Source of the DNA: Proteromonas lacertae
Lineage: Eukaryota; Sar; Bigyra; Opalinata; Proteromonadidae
Reading direction: 5' to 3'
Assembly (NCBI GenBank): GCA_002245135.1
Contig: NGBS01000025.1
Coordinates: 1-64,000 of the forward strand
Length of the DNA: 64,000 bases
Positions within the stretch are counted from its first letter, which is position 1. Every line of letters starts with the position of its first letter. The notes below the pieces were generated by a model. The model was not told where the DNA came from, did no database searches, and saw only the letters and a list, made by a program, of their open reading frames with translations. Positions 1-9,142 of this stretch are shown here, piece after piece. The translations under genes and the position numbers were made by a program.

Positions 1-12
1 TATAATTATATA

Positions 13-125
13 GGATTGATGACCAAGCAATTAAACTTACTACATCTCAGCGTTACAATAATACCTGTTACAAAGAAGTAAATGAAAAAATGAAAAGAAA
101 AGCTGATGAATTATATGAATTATAA
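13..125 (+). CDS. possible terminal exon of a gene entering from the left
   Basis: The first 12 bases look like an intron tail ending in ATATAG. An open frame follows, rich in Lys and Glu, and closes with TAA at 123-125. Only about 37 residues are visible and I recognise no domain. The segment just after it (121-178) is repeated at 2109-2166, so this may be part of a transposon rather than a host gene. Confidence 0.25.
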
Positions 126-148
126 AGTTTATTATTATTATTTAATAG

Positions 149-880
149 ATGAATCCTCAATCAAAGAAAAGACTATTAGATCCTGATTATAAGTAACAAT
201 TACATGAAATAGTTCATAGGCCAAAGTTAAATGCAGTCTATGGAACTATAGCTATAGGAGCAATTGATATTAAATTAGATTCATCATCACCATTAGAAGA
301 AAGTCGATTAGAATATGTTAAATCTGTTAGAAATAAAATTGGAACAATGCAGTTGGATATTATAGATGTAAGATTTATATTGGATTTATATACTTATGGA
401 AGTCAATTTGATCTATTATTAGAGAATGATGAAGGTTGAGGTACTATATATAACAACTAAAAATAGGGATATTTATATAATTAAGTCGGATAGTAGGTAT
501 TATACAACGTATCAGACATTAGTAAAAGGTATAAAGTATATTCATGTCATTGACTCATCTAGCAAAGGTAATTATAAAACAGATTTAGAGAAACTCAGAA
601 TTAAAGTTGGTAAATATAAAGATCAATTCAGGTTATTAGGAGATTTGTTTAAAGAATATATAGATACATTAATCAATACCAATTCATGTTTATTGAACTT
701 GGCATTTTTAAATCATATTGTTCAAAAATATCAACATCATCAATTACTTATGAAGAAGAACAAGAAAGCCATGGTTTAAGCTTTGTAAAAAAGATAAGAA
801 AGTATTTCAGTATGATGATAAGATTGTTTGTTACAAAGGTAAAGAAAGGGCTGGAAACATCAGTAAATGTGAAAAATTAA
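149..880 (+). pseudogene. decayed ORF chain upstream of a Ulp1-like protease
   Basis: Short open stretches follow one another in different frames: an ATG at 149 with an in-frame TAA at 194-196, then an open stretch to about 440, then 426-779, then 686-880. Coding-like sequence continues across the frame changes, which suggests one older reading frame broken by a stop and at least two frameshifts. I do not recognise a domain. The protease directly downstream suggests that the whole 0.15-1.5 kb block derives from a DNA transposon. The opening segment recurs at 2109-2166, where a GTAT...TAG intron is better preserved. Confidence 0.4.
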
Positions 881-888
881 TATGTGAT

Positions 889-1482
889 ATGAATACTAAT
901 TATGAGTTAAATACAGACGAGTTCACACTTCTACTACATTTCATCAACAATGACAATAGTCATGTTATTGATCCATTGGTACTATATCAGAGTGAAGCTC
1001 CCAATCACCCCATTCATCATAGTGGCACTTATTTCATTCCAGTATGCAGAGAACATCATTGGACAGTATGGGAGGTGGAATATGTAAAGAATGAATCCAT
1101 TACATGTTATATCCATGATTCAATGAAAGAATATACTCACGACTCTCAAGATAGAAGGTATCTATACTCTGATATTACATCATTATTTGACACAGAAAAA
1201 ATCGATATCTCTTATAAATGTAGTAAAATAATACCATTAGATTATGAGTTAAAGAACTTAAAACAAAAAGGTGATAAGAGTTGCAGTTATTTTGCATTGT
1301 TCTTTTTAGGTATAAGAAAGATGAATATGGAAATAGAAGATGTGGAACATATAGAATCTTTCAATATATCGTACTTTATAATGGATTTAAAAATGGTTTT
1401 AGCATCATTGGATAATAATGATAAAGCAAAGTTATATTGGTATAAAAAGCATAAACCATCATTCTATAGATTCAAATGCTAA
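889..1482 (+). CDS. Ulp1-like (C48/adenain-type) cysteine protease, transposon-associated
   Basis: The intact 197-residue ORF carries the hallmarks of a Ulp1-type cysteine protease. There is a catalytic His-Trp pair in CREHHWTVWEVEY (about residue 56), an Asp in YIHDSM (about 77), and a Gln a few residues before the nucleophile Cys in KQKGDKSCSYFALFF (about 129-143). Host SUMO proteases share this fold, but so do proteases of Maverick, MULE and other DNA transposons. The shortness, the decayed ORFs just upstream and the repeats around it favour a transposon origin. No polymerase, integrase or packaging ATPase is visible nearby, so the element class cannot be fixed. The ATG is the first in frame; the original start may lie in the decayed part. 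Confidence 0.6.
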   Translation: MNTNYELNTDEFTLLLHFINNDNSHVIDPLVLYQSEAPNHPIHHSGTYFIPVCREHHWTVWEVEYVKNESITCYIHDSMKEYTHDSQDRRYLYSDITSLFDTEKIDISYKCSKIIPLDYELKNLKQKGDKSCSYFALFFLGIRKMNMEIEDVEHIESFNISYFIMDLKMVLASLDNNDKAKLYWYKKHKPSFYRFKC

Positions 1483-2175
1483 CATCTATATTAATTCATT
1501 ATAATAATGGTTTATTGTAACTTGTTTGTTTGCAAATTTAACTTTTAAATAACAAATAATTAAAAGTATTTAAATTCATATTCATATTTCCTATTAAGCT
1601 TATAATATGTGTATGTAATACACATACTATAATTCATCTATCTATATATTAATATCAAAAATTACTCACAATTTATAACATTACCAAAGTGAATTACAAA
1701 AGAAAGAGTAGTTATTGTATAATATAGTTTTTTTTTTTTATTACGAAATAATTAAAAAAGATATACAAAAATATAAACAATTACTTATGAAATTAACGAT
1801 AAAAAAATAATTAAGGGGGTAAAAAAATTCAGGATTTACAACACATTTTTTTGTTTATCTCATCATCCAATTGAAATTATTTGAAAAAAATTTATATTAT
1901 TAATAAGCATAATATGTACATATATAATATGAAATAAAAGTGAACTAATTGGTGTAATAGTTGATATCGCGACATGTTGTATATGTTATATGACCACCTA
2001 TATATATCCCTTCATAACTCATTATGAGTAATAACATTATGTAATTAGTTTGTTTCTAAAGTCTCTAATTGCTCAACGGGGAGTTGTACTCAACGGGGAA
2101 CAACATGTATTATAAAGTATATTATTATTATATAATAGATGAATCCTCAATCAAAGTAAAGACTATTATGTTGTT
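1483..2175. other. AT-rich non-coding stretch with a repeat fragment
   Basis: No gene is seen. Positions 2044-2103 resemble the flanks of the foldback elements in this window (an AGTTTGTTT..AAAGT motif followed by two CAACGGGGA motifs). Positions 2109-2166 repeat 121-178 almost exactly. The foldback element at 2176 interrupts this second copy. Confidence 0.5.
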
Positions 2176-2693
2176 AAACAAACTAAATGTATATTCCTAC
2201 GTCTCTTGATGAAAAATTGCTACTTTCATACTTACTTTGTTATATGACCTACCTCTGCAGTTTACTTTTTGTTAATATAAATAGTTTGAATATTTGCGCC
2301 ATTTGTTTTCTAGAAATATTTGAAGCAAACTAAATGCATATTTAACTAATATAGACTAAAATAAGCTGAAATAATTAGAACAACTTAATGTTGATCATAA
2401 GACATTTAAAATAATAAAAGAAAATATTGAATCAACCTCTCTCAAGCCTACTTTTACATTTCTTTTTATATAATAATTATTATATTCAAATCATTTCAGC
2501 TAATGTATTTTAGTCTATATTAGCTAAATATGCATTTAGTTTGATTCAAAAATTTCTAGAAAACAAACTGCGCAAATATTCAAACTATTTATATTAACAA
2601 AAAGTAAACTGCAGAGGTAGGTCATATAACAAAGTTAGTATAAAAGCAACAATTTTTCATCAAGAGAAGTAAGAATATACATTTAGTTTGTTT
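2176..2693. mobile_element. foldback/MITE-like element with about 200-bp terminal inverted repeats
   Basis: The left arm (about 2176-2377) and right arm (about 2497-2693) are imperfect inverted copies. AAACAAACTAAATGTATATT on the left pairs with AATATACATTTAGTTTGTTT on the right, and the match runs inward through TTTGTTTTCTAGAAAT and TAGACTAAAATA. The roughly 120-bp loop contains CAAGCCTACTTTT, and the reverse complement of this motif occurs in related elements near 42040 and 60720. There is no coding capacity. I did not find a clear target-site duplication. Confidence 0.75.
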
Positions 2694-3119
2694 TGAAAGT
2701 GTCTGGTAGACAAACGGCCAACTATGACAAACGGCGCACAACAGAAACAATTAGAGAGGAAGTGCAAGATGCTACAAAGAATGGTCTTATTAATTGGGAA
2801 AAAGATTAGATGATATTTTGGAATATGGAATACAAGTTAGGTTAATAGTTGGATTTTCTTGGAAACTTGGAAACTTGGTAAAATTATTAAAGATAATTAT
2901 ATGTTAGGAGAAAAATAATTTCCTATACAAGTAGATTTTTATAATAATTTTATTATGATAAAAGAAATTGCAAACAGGAAAATGATGTGAATTTACTAAT
3001 TTAGGATATATCAGATGAAATGATTTAACAGAATGATATAAGTAAATGAATTTGTAAAATGAAAGATTACATAATAATATTTTCTATTATTTTCGTTACT
3101 ATCTAATAAGTATAACAGA
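2694..3119. other. decayed sequence between the foldback element and the DUF3431 gene
   Basis: The start continues the element flank motif (two ACAAACGGC repeats). Short broken coding-like stretches around 2745-2840 are interrupted by stops. The rest is AT-rich with no gene. Confidence 0.4.
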
Positions 3120-3779
3120 ATGATTTTAGTAATTTCTTCATGTAATAATAATAAAAAGCTAAATATTGATATTTCATTACTATTTTATAAAGTAGCTATT
3201 TTGTATTGTAATGAAAGTACAAAGCATATAGATTCATATGAAGGTGGCATGATGCTAGATTTTATAATAAACCAATATGACATTAATAGTAATAATAAAT
3301 ACATTTTTTTGCATGATCATGTTAAGTCATGGCATTACCCACAAAATATATATAATCGACTAAACTATCTTAAGAATACAAATTACTTAGAAGGAACAGC
3401 ATTTGGAGGTATCTATTGTGTATATATGCAATTTGGATGTAATAACTCATATGATAGAGATATATACATTAAACAAGCTTACGAAATTGATCAATATATG
3501 AGATACCATAACTATTTAAACTTATCAATCCAAATATTATCTCTAAATAAATATATATTTCCTTGTTGTACGACATTTGTAGTTGATAAAATGAAAATAA
3601 CAGCTTATCCAAGAGAATTATATATAAATATAAGGAAAGGATTAAAAAATTATGTTATTCAATATGGTAAAAATAAATTTTCAGCTATCTATATGGAATA
3701 TTTATGGGTTATTTTATTTGGAGTATTAGATGTATCTTATCCTCCTGATTGTAACATAAATACATTTATTCTTAAATAA
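3120..3779 (+). CDS. DUF3431-family protein (putative glycan-related enzyme)
   Basis: The 219-residue intronless ORF shows the conserved landmarks of DUF3431 in order: an acidic start and a DFIINQYD stretch, the FLHDHVKSWHYP motif (about residues 65-76), a paired-Cys CCTTFVV block (about 152), then a Pro-Arg-Glu-Leu-Tyr segment and the C-terminal YMEYLWVILFG motif (about 190-200). The biochemical role of the family is not established; it turns up near or fused to glycosyltransferase-like proteins. There is no clear signal peptide or membrane segment. The O-acyltransferase gene lies next to it, convergent and about 70 bp away. The ATG at 3120 begins the first open codons and is accepted as the start. 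Confidence 0.65.
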   Translation: MILVISSCNNNKKLNIDISLLFYKVAILYCNESTKHIDSYEGGMMLDFIINQYDINSNNKYIFLHDHVKSWHYPQNIYNRLNYLKNTNYLEGTAFGGIYCVYMQFGCNNSYDRDIYIKQAYEIDQYMRYHNYLNLSIQILSLNKYIFPCCTTFVVDKMKITAYPRELYINIRKGLKNYVIQYGKNKFSAIYMEYLWVILFGVLDVSYPPDCNINTFILK

Positions 3780-3847
3780 ATTGATAATAATAATAAAATA
3801 ATCTATAGATATAAGTAATTTCTAACATTATGATTATTAATAAAGTT

Positions 3848-5635
3848 CTATTTATGATCTATTTTTAACATAATATAATAGCTACATTTATCATTATACT
3901 TATATATACTATTATAATAAAAATATCGTGATATTATTTTTTCTATTCGTTTTTTGAGAATTATTAAATAGTTTATGCTAAAGTGATTATTGTCAGCATA
4001 AATTGGTTGATTATTATAATAAAAATAGCATTTCTTTTTATTTATAATTCTATCATCCCAAAACTTTACATTCTCTATTTTTTTGCAATTTAGTTTAACA
4101 TATGGCTTTGGTAATATACAAGTAGAATTTAACTGATTATAACAATCTTCTTTGTTTGGTTTTAAACAAGAATTAGGATCTGTTAAATGCCTGGGATTAT
4201 CATCACTAAGTAATACTTTGTTACACATTAAAGTGATATTATATATGGTATTATACATATTAGAAAGCTCAATTTGCTCATCAATATAATTTCCAATAAC
4301 ACAAAGACTAAAATTATGACTTTTTATAATAATTGATAAATCACTTGTTTTTATTATATTATTATATGCATGTCTATGAATATAAATATGAAGTAACTGA
4401 TATTGATATTTATATTTACCATGTAATAATGCAATTATATACTGTTGAATATGTGAATCACCAATAAACAACAAAGATGATTTATATATTTTTGAATTAT
4501 TATTCAAAAGGCAATAATTAAAAAGATGAAATCTAAGTTTGTTTAGTAGATCAGCTGTAGTAATATGTTTTACGCTCTTTAATTTTATTTTTGATTTATA
4601 ATCTAAAACAGTTATTAATTTAAATGATAATATTGTCGAACTTAGCGCTAATAAATATACTGATGAGGTATTAAGAATAAAATATCCTTTATAAAATTGT
4701 AATTCAATATAATTATGTAATAGAATAACAGTAAATGTCATTAAAATAATATAATTTGTGAATGAGTTAGTGACTATTTTTAATAGAGGATAATGAATAA
4801 GATAAATTGTATATGAGGTATTTCCAATAATGCACAGCATATAATTCACTAGTATACTGTTACTATTATTAGATATTATTATTATTAAACTTGAAAATAT
4901 AGGAAGACAAGCATTATAGCTAGGGTAAGATAATTTATCATTGTAAAAAAATGACATCAAAATCAATAAAATAATTGAAATATCAGGATTTATTATCACC
5001 TTATAAATATTCGTAATTGGAACAAATTTCATTAAAGCAGATAATAAAAATTCCCATGAACGACTTGATAGAAAGAAATATCCTTTATGTTTGTCTTTAA
5101 AGCCATAATTGACGCTTATTCCTATTGAAATAAATGACGATATAATATATAACATAAAAATGTAATTTTGTAATATCCAAATAATAAATGGTGAAATTAA
5201 ATAAAATTGTTCTTCTAATGACAATGACCAGTAATGTAAAAGAGGACTATCATTTAATCCATTATGAAAGTAATCTATTTTATTAAAATAGAAATAATAA
5301 TTCGCACATACAACAAGACAAGCTATAGCATCATATTTGTAATAACTAAAATTAGTTAAATCATATTTATATGAATAAAATGTAACTAGCAGAATTGTAA
5401 AAAATGAAGCTGGATATAATCTTTTTATTCGATCAGCATAGAATTTAATTAAAAAATTGGAACCTTTATCTTTAATCCTTTTTTCCACTGATTCACAGAC
5501 TAAATAGCCGGATATAGAAAAGAATATATCAACACCTATAAATCCTCCTGTGATTTTACTTGGAAACAAATGATAAAAAAGCACAAATAATACAGCAATT
5601 CCTCGCAATCCTTGAATATCATATCTATGTTTCAT
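3848..5635 (-). CDS. acyltransferase-3 (OafA-like) / SGNH fused O-acyltransferase
   Basis: The protein has 595 residues. It is a membrane O-acyltransferase of the OafA type, which brings an acyl group (usually acetyl) across a membrane and puts it on sugar hydroxyls. The N-terminus has the family signature DIQGLRGIAVLFVLFYH with the catalytic-type His, then GGFIGVDIFFSISGY, DRIKRLYPA and LLHYWSLSLEEQFYLI. Many hydrophobic segments follow. A C-terminal SGNH hydrolase domain carries FIGDSH (about residue 391) and a D-x-x-H motif in ADNNHF (about 548). The start at 5635 (MKHRYDIQG) places the signature at the N-terminus as in bacterial homologues. The gene is intronless. A sister gene of the same layout lies at 55242-57077. 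The family is mainly bacterial, so transfer is likely but not shown here. Confidence 0.85.
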   Translation of the reverse strand: MKHRYDIQGLRGIAVLFVLFYHLFPSKITGGFIGVDIFFSISGYLVCESVEKRIKDKGSNFLIKFYADRIKRLYPASFFTILLVTFYSYKYDLTNFSYYKYDAIACLVVCANYYFYFNKIDYFHNGLNDSPLLHYWSLSLEEQFYLISPFIIWILQNYIFMLYIISSFISIGISVNYGFKDKHKGYFFLSSRSWEFLLSALMKFVPITNIYKVIINPDISIILLILMSFFYNDKLSYPSYNACLPIFSSLIIIISNNSNSILVNYMLCIIGNTSYTIYLIHYPLLKIVTNSFTNYIILMTFTVILLHNYIELQFYKGYFILNTSSVYLLALSSTILSFKLITVLDYKSKIKLKSVKHITTADLLNKLRFHLFNYCLLNNNSKIYKSSLLFIGDSHIQQYIIALLHGKYKYQYQLLHIYIHRHAYNNIIKTSDLSIIIKSHNFSLCVIGNYIDEQIELSNMYNTIYNITLMCNKVLLSDDNPRHLTDPNSCLKPNKEDCYNQLNSTCILPKPYVKLNCKKIENVKFWDDRIINKKKCYFYYNNQPIYADNNHFSINYLIILKKRIEKIISRYFYYNSIYKYNDKCSYYIMLKIDHK

Positions 5636-5867
5636 TCCTGAACTTAGATGTCTTCTCCTTCTATCAGAAGTGTTCGTTAACACAGAAGAATCTTAAAGTG
5701 ACTTTCAATTTTGAACTTCGCAAGGAATACTTTAATTTAAACTAAGCAATCTATAGTATAAAATCAAATTACAAGAACAGGTTTATATTTTGTTTATCTA
5801 CACGACTTTATGATTAGAAAGACATACTACAAAACAAGTCAGCTAATAGTTGCTAGGGTCACTATCG

Positions 5868-5920
5868 GTCAGTATAGTTTTCAAAACCTACAACAGATAG
5901 GTTTTACTGACCTAAGATAA
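5868..5920. repeat. hairpin-forming AAACCTA/TAGGTTT motif
   Basis: AAAACCTA and TAGGTTTT flank a 7-nt loop, with GGTCAGTA and TACTGACC outside. The same words appear in the ends of the hAT-type element at 6884-8044 and in its partial copy at 53603, so this may be a remnant of a related element end. Confidence 0.4.
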
Positions 5921-5964
5921 TTATATATTTCAATCTCTTCCATTTATATTACTTTGAGATATTT

Positions 5965-6847
5965 TCAAGGAAGTTTTGATTTAACAATAATATTGTCTAC
6001 TTTATTTATTTTGCATTTTATTTTTTCGATAACATCATAACCTAGTATTGATAAATGTTTATACAGTTTTTCTATTTCAAACTTACCATTGTCATTTACA
6101 TTACCACATGATGCCTCTATATATATATACTCAGAACGATGAGATTTAAAGAAATTACCTCCTCCTTTTAATAAATCATATTCACCACCTTCTACATCTA
6201 TTTTGGTCATAGATATATTATATGGAATAATGTCAATAAAATCATCCAATTTCATTACACGAATTGTTTGATTATAATCAGGAAAGCTATAATACATAGA
6301 AGATGCTCCCCAATTATTCTTTAATATATATATATATAATTTGATTTTTTTCTTCTTTTCCTAATGCATAAGGATAAATTATTATGTGTTTATTAAAGAG
6401 TGGATTGGTAAAAGTTGTGACAGTAAATGGAAATAAATTATTTGGTAAAGGTTCAAATGCTATTACTTTCACTCCTACTTGAGCAAATAGAAAAGAACAT
6501 GATCCAATATTAGCTCCTAAATCAAGAAAGATACCTCTTCTTGTGCTAGAATTCCATAAATCAAATATTTTTTGACATTCATCCCATCTTCCATATTTCT
6601 TTATATGATTTGATATTATATCATTACTTCTTACATATTGAAGAAATGAAATATTTCGATATTTTGTTTTTGCAAAATAATAATATTGCTCATTTATTAT
6701 TGAAGGGGGAATTATTGATTTTAGTTTTTCTATTTTTAACTGTAATTTCTTTTTAAATCTGTAAATAAAATAGAAATATAATAAGCATGAAAGATATATT
6801 AAAAAGTTGAAGTACTGTATATTCTTAAACTTGAGTATAAAGAATGG
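5965..6847 (-). pseudogene. FkbM-family methyltransferase, frameshifted in a TA repeat
   Basis: FkbM enzymes are SAM-dependent O-methyltransferases, often acting on sugars. Reading the minus strand, the first part has a hydrophobic N-terminal anchor, then the SAM-binding block GIFLDLGANIGSC and VIAFEPLP, and a strand ending IIYPYALGKEE. The second part, in another frame, has NNWGASSMYY, LDDFI, MTKIDVEGGEYDLLKGG and a normal C-terminus. The two halves are contiguous in the family, and the frame changes inside an (AT)n run at about 6328-6341. A one-unit slip would shift the frame as seen. No ATG is found in the open frame, which starts at 6847; a hAT-type element begins only 37 bp upstream. It could be a pseudogene, a sequencing error at the repeat, or a length-variable gene. 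Confidence 0.7.
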
Positions 6848-6883
6848 TTATTGTTGATAGGAGATATATTAGATATTATTAAA

Positions 6884-8044
6884 CAGGGTTGTATAAATAG
6901 GTAACCTATAGGTTTTAGGTAAAACCTATAATCTAGCTTTGACCGTTGGTCGGTCAAACCTCGAGTATTATTTTGTTAAAATCTATTTTAATTACATACT
7001 GAGTAACATTTGTTTTATACAAACTATCATACTATATAAAATATTATTTCTGCTTATTGTTTTACTTTAGTTACTATAGTTGTGACTAAGATTGGTTGAA
7101 TTTGTATAAATATCTATACTAATATATTAAAATTCATCTACAAACTACTCAATAGTGATATTTAACATATTTATAAACAACTTATTATTTTGATGATTAA
7201 TTTATATTGATTACTATCTCTAAAAAACAAATATTAATGTAATTATAATAATAAATCTCTATTTCTGAATATTAATGATTTGTCTTCAATTAGTCTCTTA
7301 CTTTCTCAGTTTCTGAAAATAAATAAGCATTATAAAAATCTCTTAGAGGTATAATATATCCTAGTTTGAAGCAAAACCTTCTAAATTCTGGCGAGTCTAA
7401 TATTGTGGTACTGACTGCCTTGAAGGTTATGAATTTACATAGATCTTTGTTGACAGAATCTGAATTCACTTTGGCTTTTACCATATGTAATAATCTGAAT
7501 ATATTATTTTAATCACGTTTTCCAATACATTTTGAAGTAGTTAAAATGTTACTTCTCTAACATACAGCAATTGAATAAAATCACAACTCTTTTGATGCGA
7601 TAGGGGGTAATGTGATATCCCTATAGTTTCATATATTATAAATTCTTATAAATATTGAGTAATTATACATTTAAATGATCTAAATCTTAAAAAATAAAGA
7701 TTAACTTAGTCAAACCATCAAGCTTGATGTTTTTTTCTTTTATTTTTTTTATTCTATAATTAATTTAATATTATGTTAATTATATGTTATTGTGATTCAT
7801 CATTGAGAAATAGATCAAAATAATAGTAATATAAAAAGTGCATCGACCGACGGTCAAATTTGATATTTGAAAGATGATGTATTAAAAATTAATTTTGTAT
7901 ATATGGTTAGATTATATGCTTGTTAACTCATGTTCAATAGGAGGTCAACTAATAGTTAGTATAAGGAAGGTAAAGGTCAAGCTAAAGATATAGGTTTTGA
8001 CCTATAGGTAAACCAATATTTTTTGACCGAAAAATACAACACTG
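6884..8044. mobile_element. hAT-type DNA transposon, non-autonomous, with 8-bp target duplication
   Basis: The ends are CAGGGTTGTAT (6884) and ATACAACACTG (ending 8044), inverted copies of each other and typical of hAT termini. Both sides are flanked by the same 8 bases, TTATTAAA (6876-6883 and 8045-8052), the target-site length of hAT elements. Subterminal sequences repeat AACCTATAGGT and palindromes around GACCGACGGTC and GACCGTTGGTC. The only coding trace inside is the small ORF at 7290-7484. A transposase supplied in trans would be needed. The element lies between the FkbM gene and the TylF-like gene, immediately 5' of the former. Confidence 0.85.
7290..7484 (-). pseudogene. possible hAT transposase fragment
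   Basis: A 64-codon open stretch lies inside the hAT-type element. Its residues around LCKFITFKAVSTTILDSPEF and FCFKLGYIIPLRDF recall the region of hAT transposases with an LxxFI...PxFxxFxxxL...P.R pattern. It starts with an in-frame ATG but is far too short to be functional. Its position inside an element with hAT ends and an 8-bp target duplication is the stronger argument. Confidence 0.45.
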
Positions 8045-8121
8045 TTATTAAAATAACTAAATTAATACTCTACTTTGTTATTATTTTTTATAGAAGTAAT
8101 GGTTATATATTAATTCTATAA

Positions 8122-8937
8122 TTATTTTATCCAGTAAATTGCTTCGTAATATTTGTCTTTCCCTGGATGTTCATATTCATATATAATATCGCTATGTATA
8201 TTTTTTTTAACTCTAAATTCATCTACTGCTTTCTTGCATCCAGAAAAATATCCGTAATCATCAAATTCTATAATTCCGTTTTTATTCAATCTATCATATA
8301 AGTTTTCTAATAAAAACTTAGTATTTATATAATTATCAGCATCTAATCTAATATATGATAATTTTGGTATAGTAGCTTTAGGAATTGTATTTTCGAATAA
8401 TCCTGCAATAAAATGTACTCCTGTGCTTAGATTATATACTTTAAATAGTTGTTTCACTTTTTCAACAGAATTTAATCTAAGTCTATCTGATTCTGTTCCT
8501 TTAATTAGTTTTATTTCTTTTTGATCAGTTATAATAGTATTATTTGGAAATCCTGAAAATGTATCAAAAAGCCATACATCTTTATCATTAATTCCATTTG
8601 CTTTTAATATGCCTTTTGCATATAACATACCTCCACCTCTCCAATTACCAGCCTCAAGTATATCTCCTTCTATGTTATTATTAATTATTCTTTCTGTAAT
8701 TGTTCTAATGTTTTTAAATCTTAAATAAGATAGTACAGTAAACTCATTATTCTTATAGAAATTATTAAAAGGAGAATTTTTTCCAACTATTGAAAACTCG
8801 AGATATAATACTTCTCGTTGAATTTTTTCAATATTCATTTCTTTTTTTATCTTTTGAATATTATTTTGCTTATAATAGGAAAGTAAAAATAAAAATAAAA
8901 TTATAATTAAAAGAAATTTAATGATAAAATAAAACAT
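8122..8937 (-). CDS. TylF/MycF-like SAM-dependent O-methyltransferase, membrane-anchored
   Basis: The protein has 271 residues. Macrocin-O-methyltransferase (TylF) family enzymes methylate sugar hydroxyls. The signatures seen are LEAGNWRGGG (SAM site, about 94-103), VWLFDTFSGFP (about 121-131), IRLDADNYINT (about 196-206) and IIEFDDYGYFSGCKKAVDEFR in two adjoining pieces (about 222-242), with the metal-binding Asp residues present. A hydrophobic segment at residues 3-20 suggests a type II membrane anchor, as expected for a Golgi/ER or surface-glycan enzyme; bacterial TylF lacks it. The gene is intronless and lies on the same strand as the FkbM gene. The ATG at 8937 precedes the anchor directly. 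Confidence 0.75.
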   Translation of the reverse strand: MFYFIIKFLLIIILFLFLLSYYKQNNIQKIKKEMNIEKIQREVLYLEFSIVGKNSPFNNFYKNNEFTVLSYLRFKNIRTITERIINNNIEGDILEAGNWRGGGMLYAKGILKANGINDKDVWLFDTFSGFPNNTIITDQKEIKLIKGTESDRLRLNSVEKVKQLFKVYNLSTGVHFIAGLFENTIPKATIPKLSYIRLDADNYINTKFLLENLYDRLNKNGIIEFDDYGYFSGCKKAVDEFRVKKNIHSDIIYEYEHPGKDKYYEAIYWIK

Positions 8938-9142
8938 ATCATATATTTATTAATTTTACTATATGGAATGAAAATAAAATAAATATTTAGTCTTTTTCTT
9001 TTATTCTAACACCCTTAGATACTCTCTCTTCTATATCAGTAATATTAATTTTTGTCCCTGTCCCCGCCGAACTCAGTTTTATTTTGAATAAAAAAACAAA
9101 TATCTATAATAAGATTTAACTGTCTAAATTAATATCTTCTAT

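Noticed and set aside
889-1482. Maverick/Polinton virus-like element
   Set aside because: Only a Ulp1-like protease is present; no protein-primed polymerase, integrase, ATPase or capsid gene is visible, so the class cannot be claimed.
6320-6345. The TA run in the FkbM gene as a short intron
   Set aside because: There is no GT donor or TAG acceptor in the right places on the minus strand, and removing the run whole would not fit the local intron pattern.
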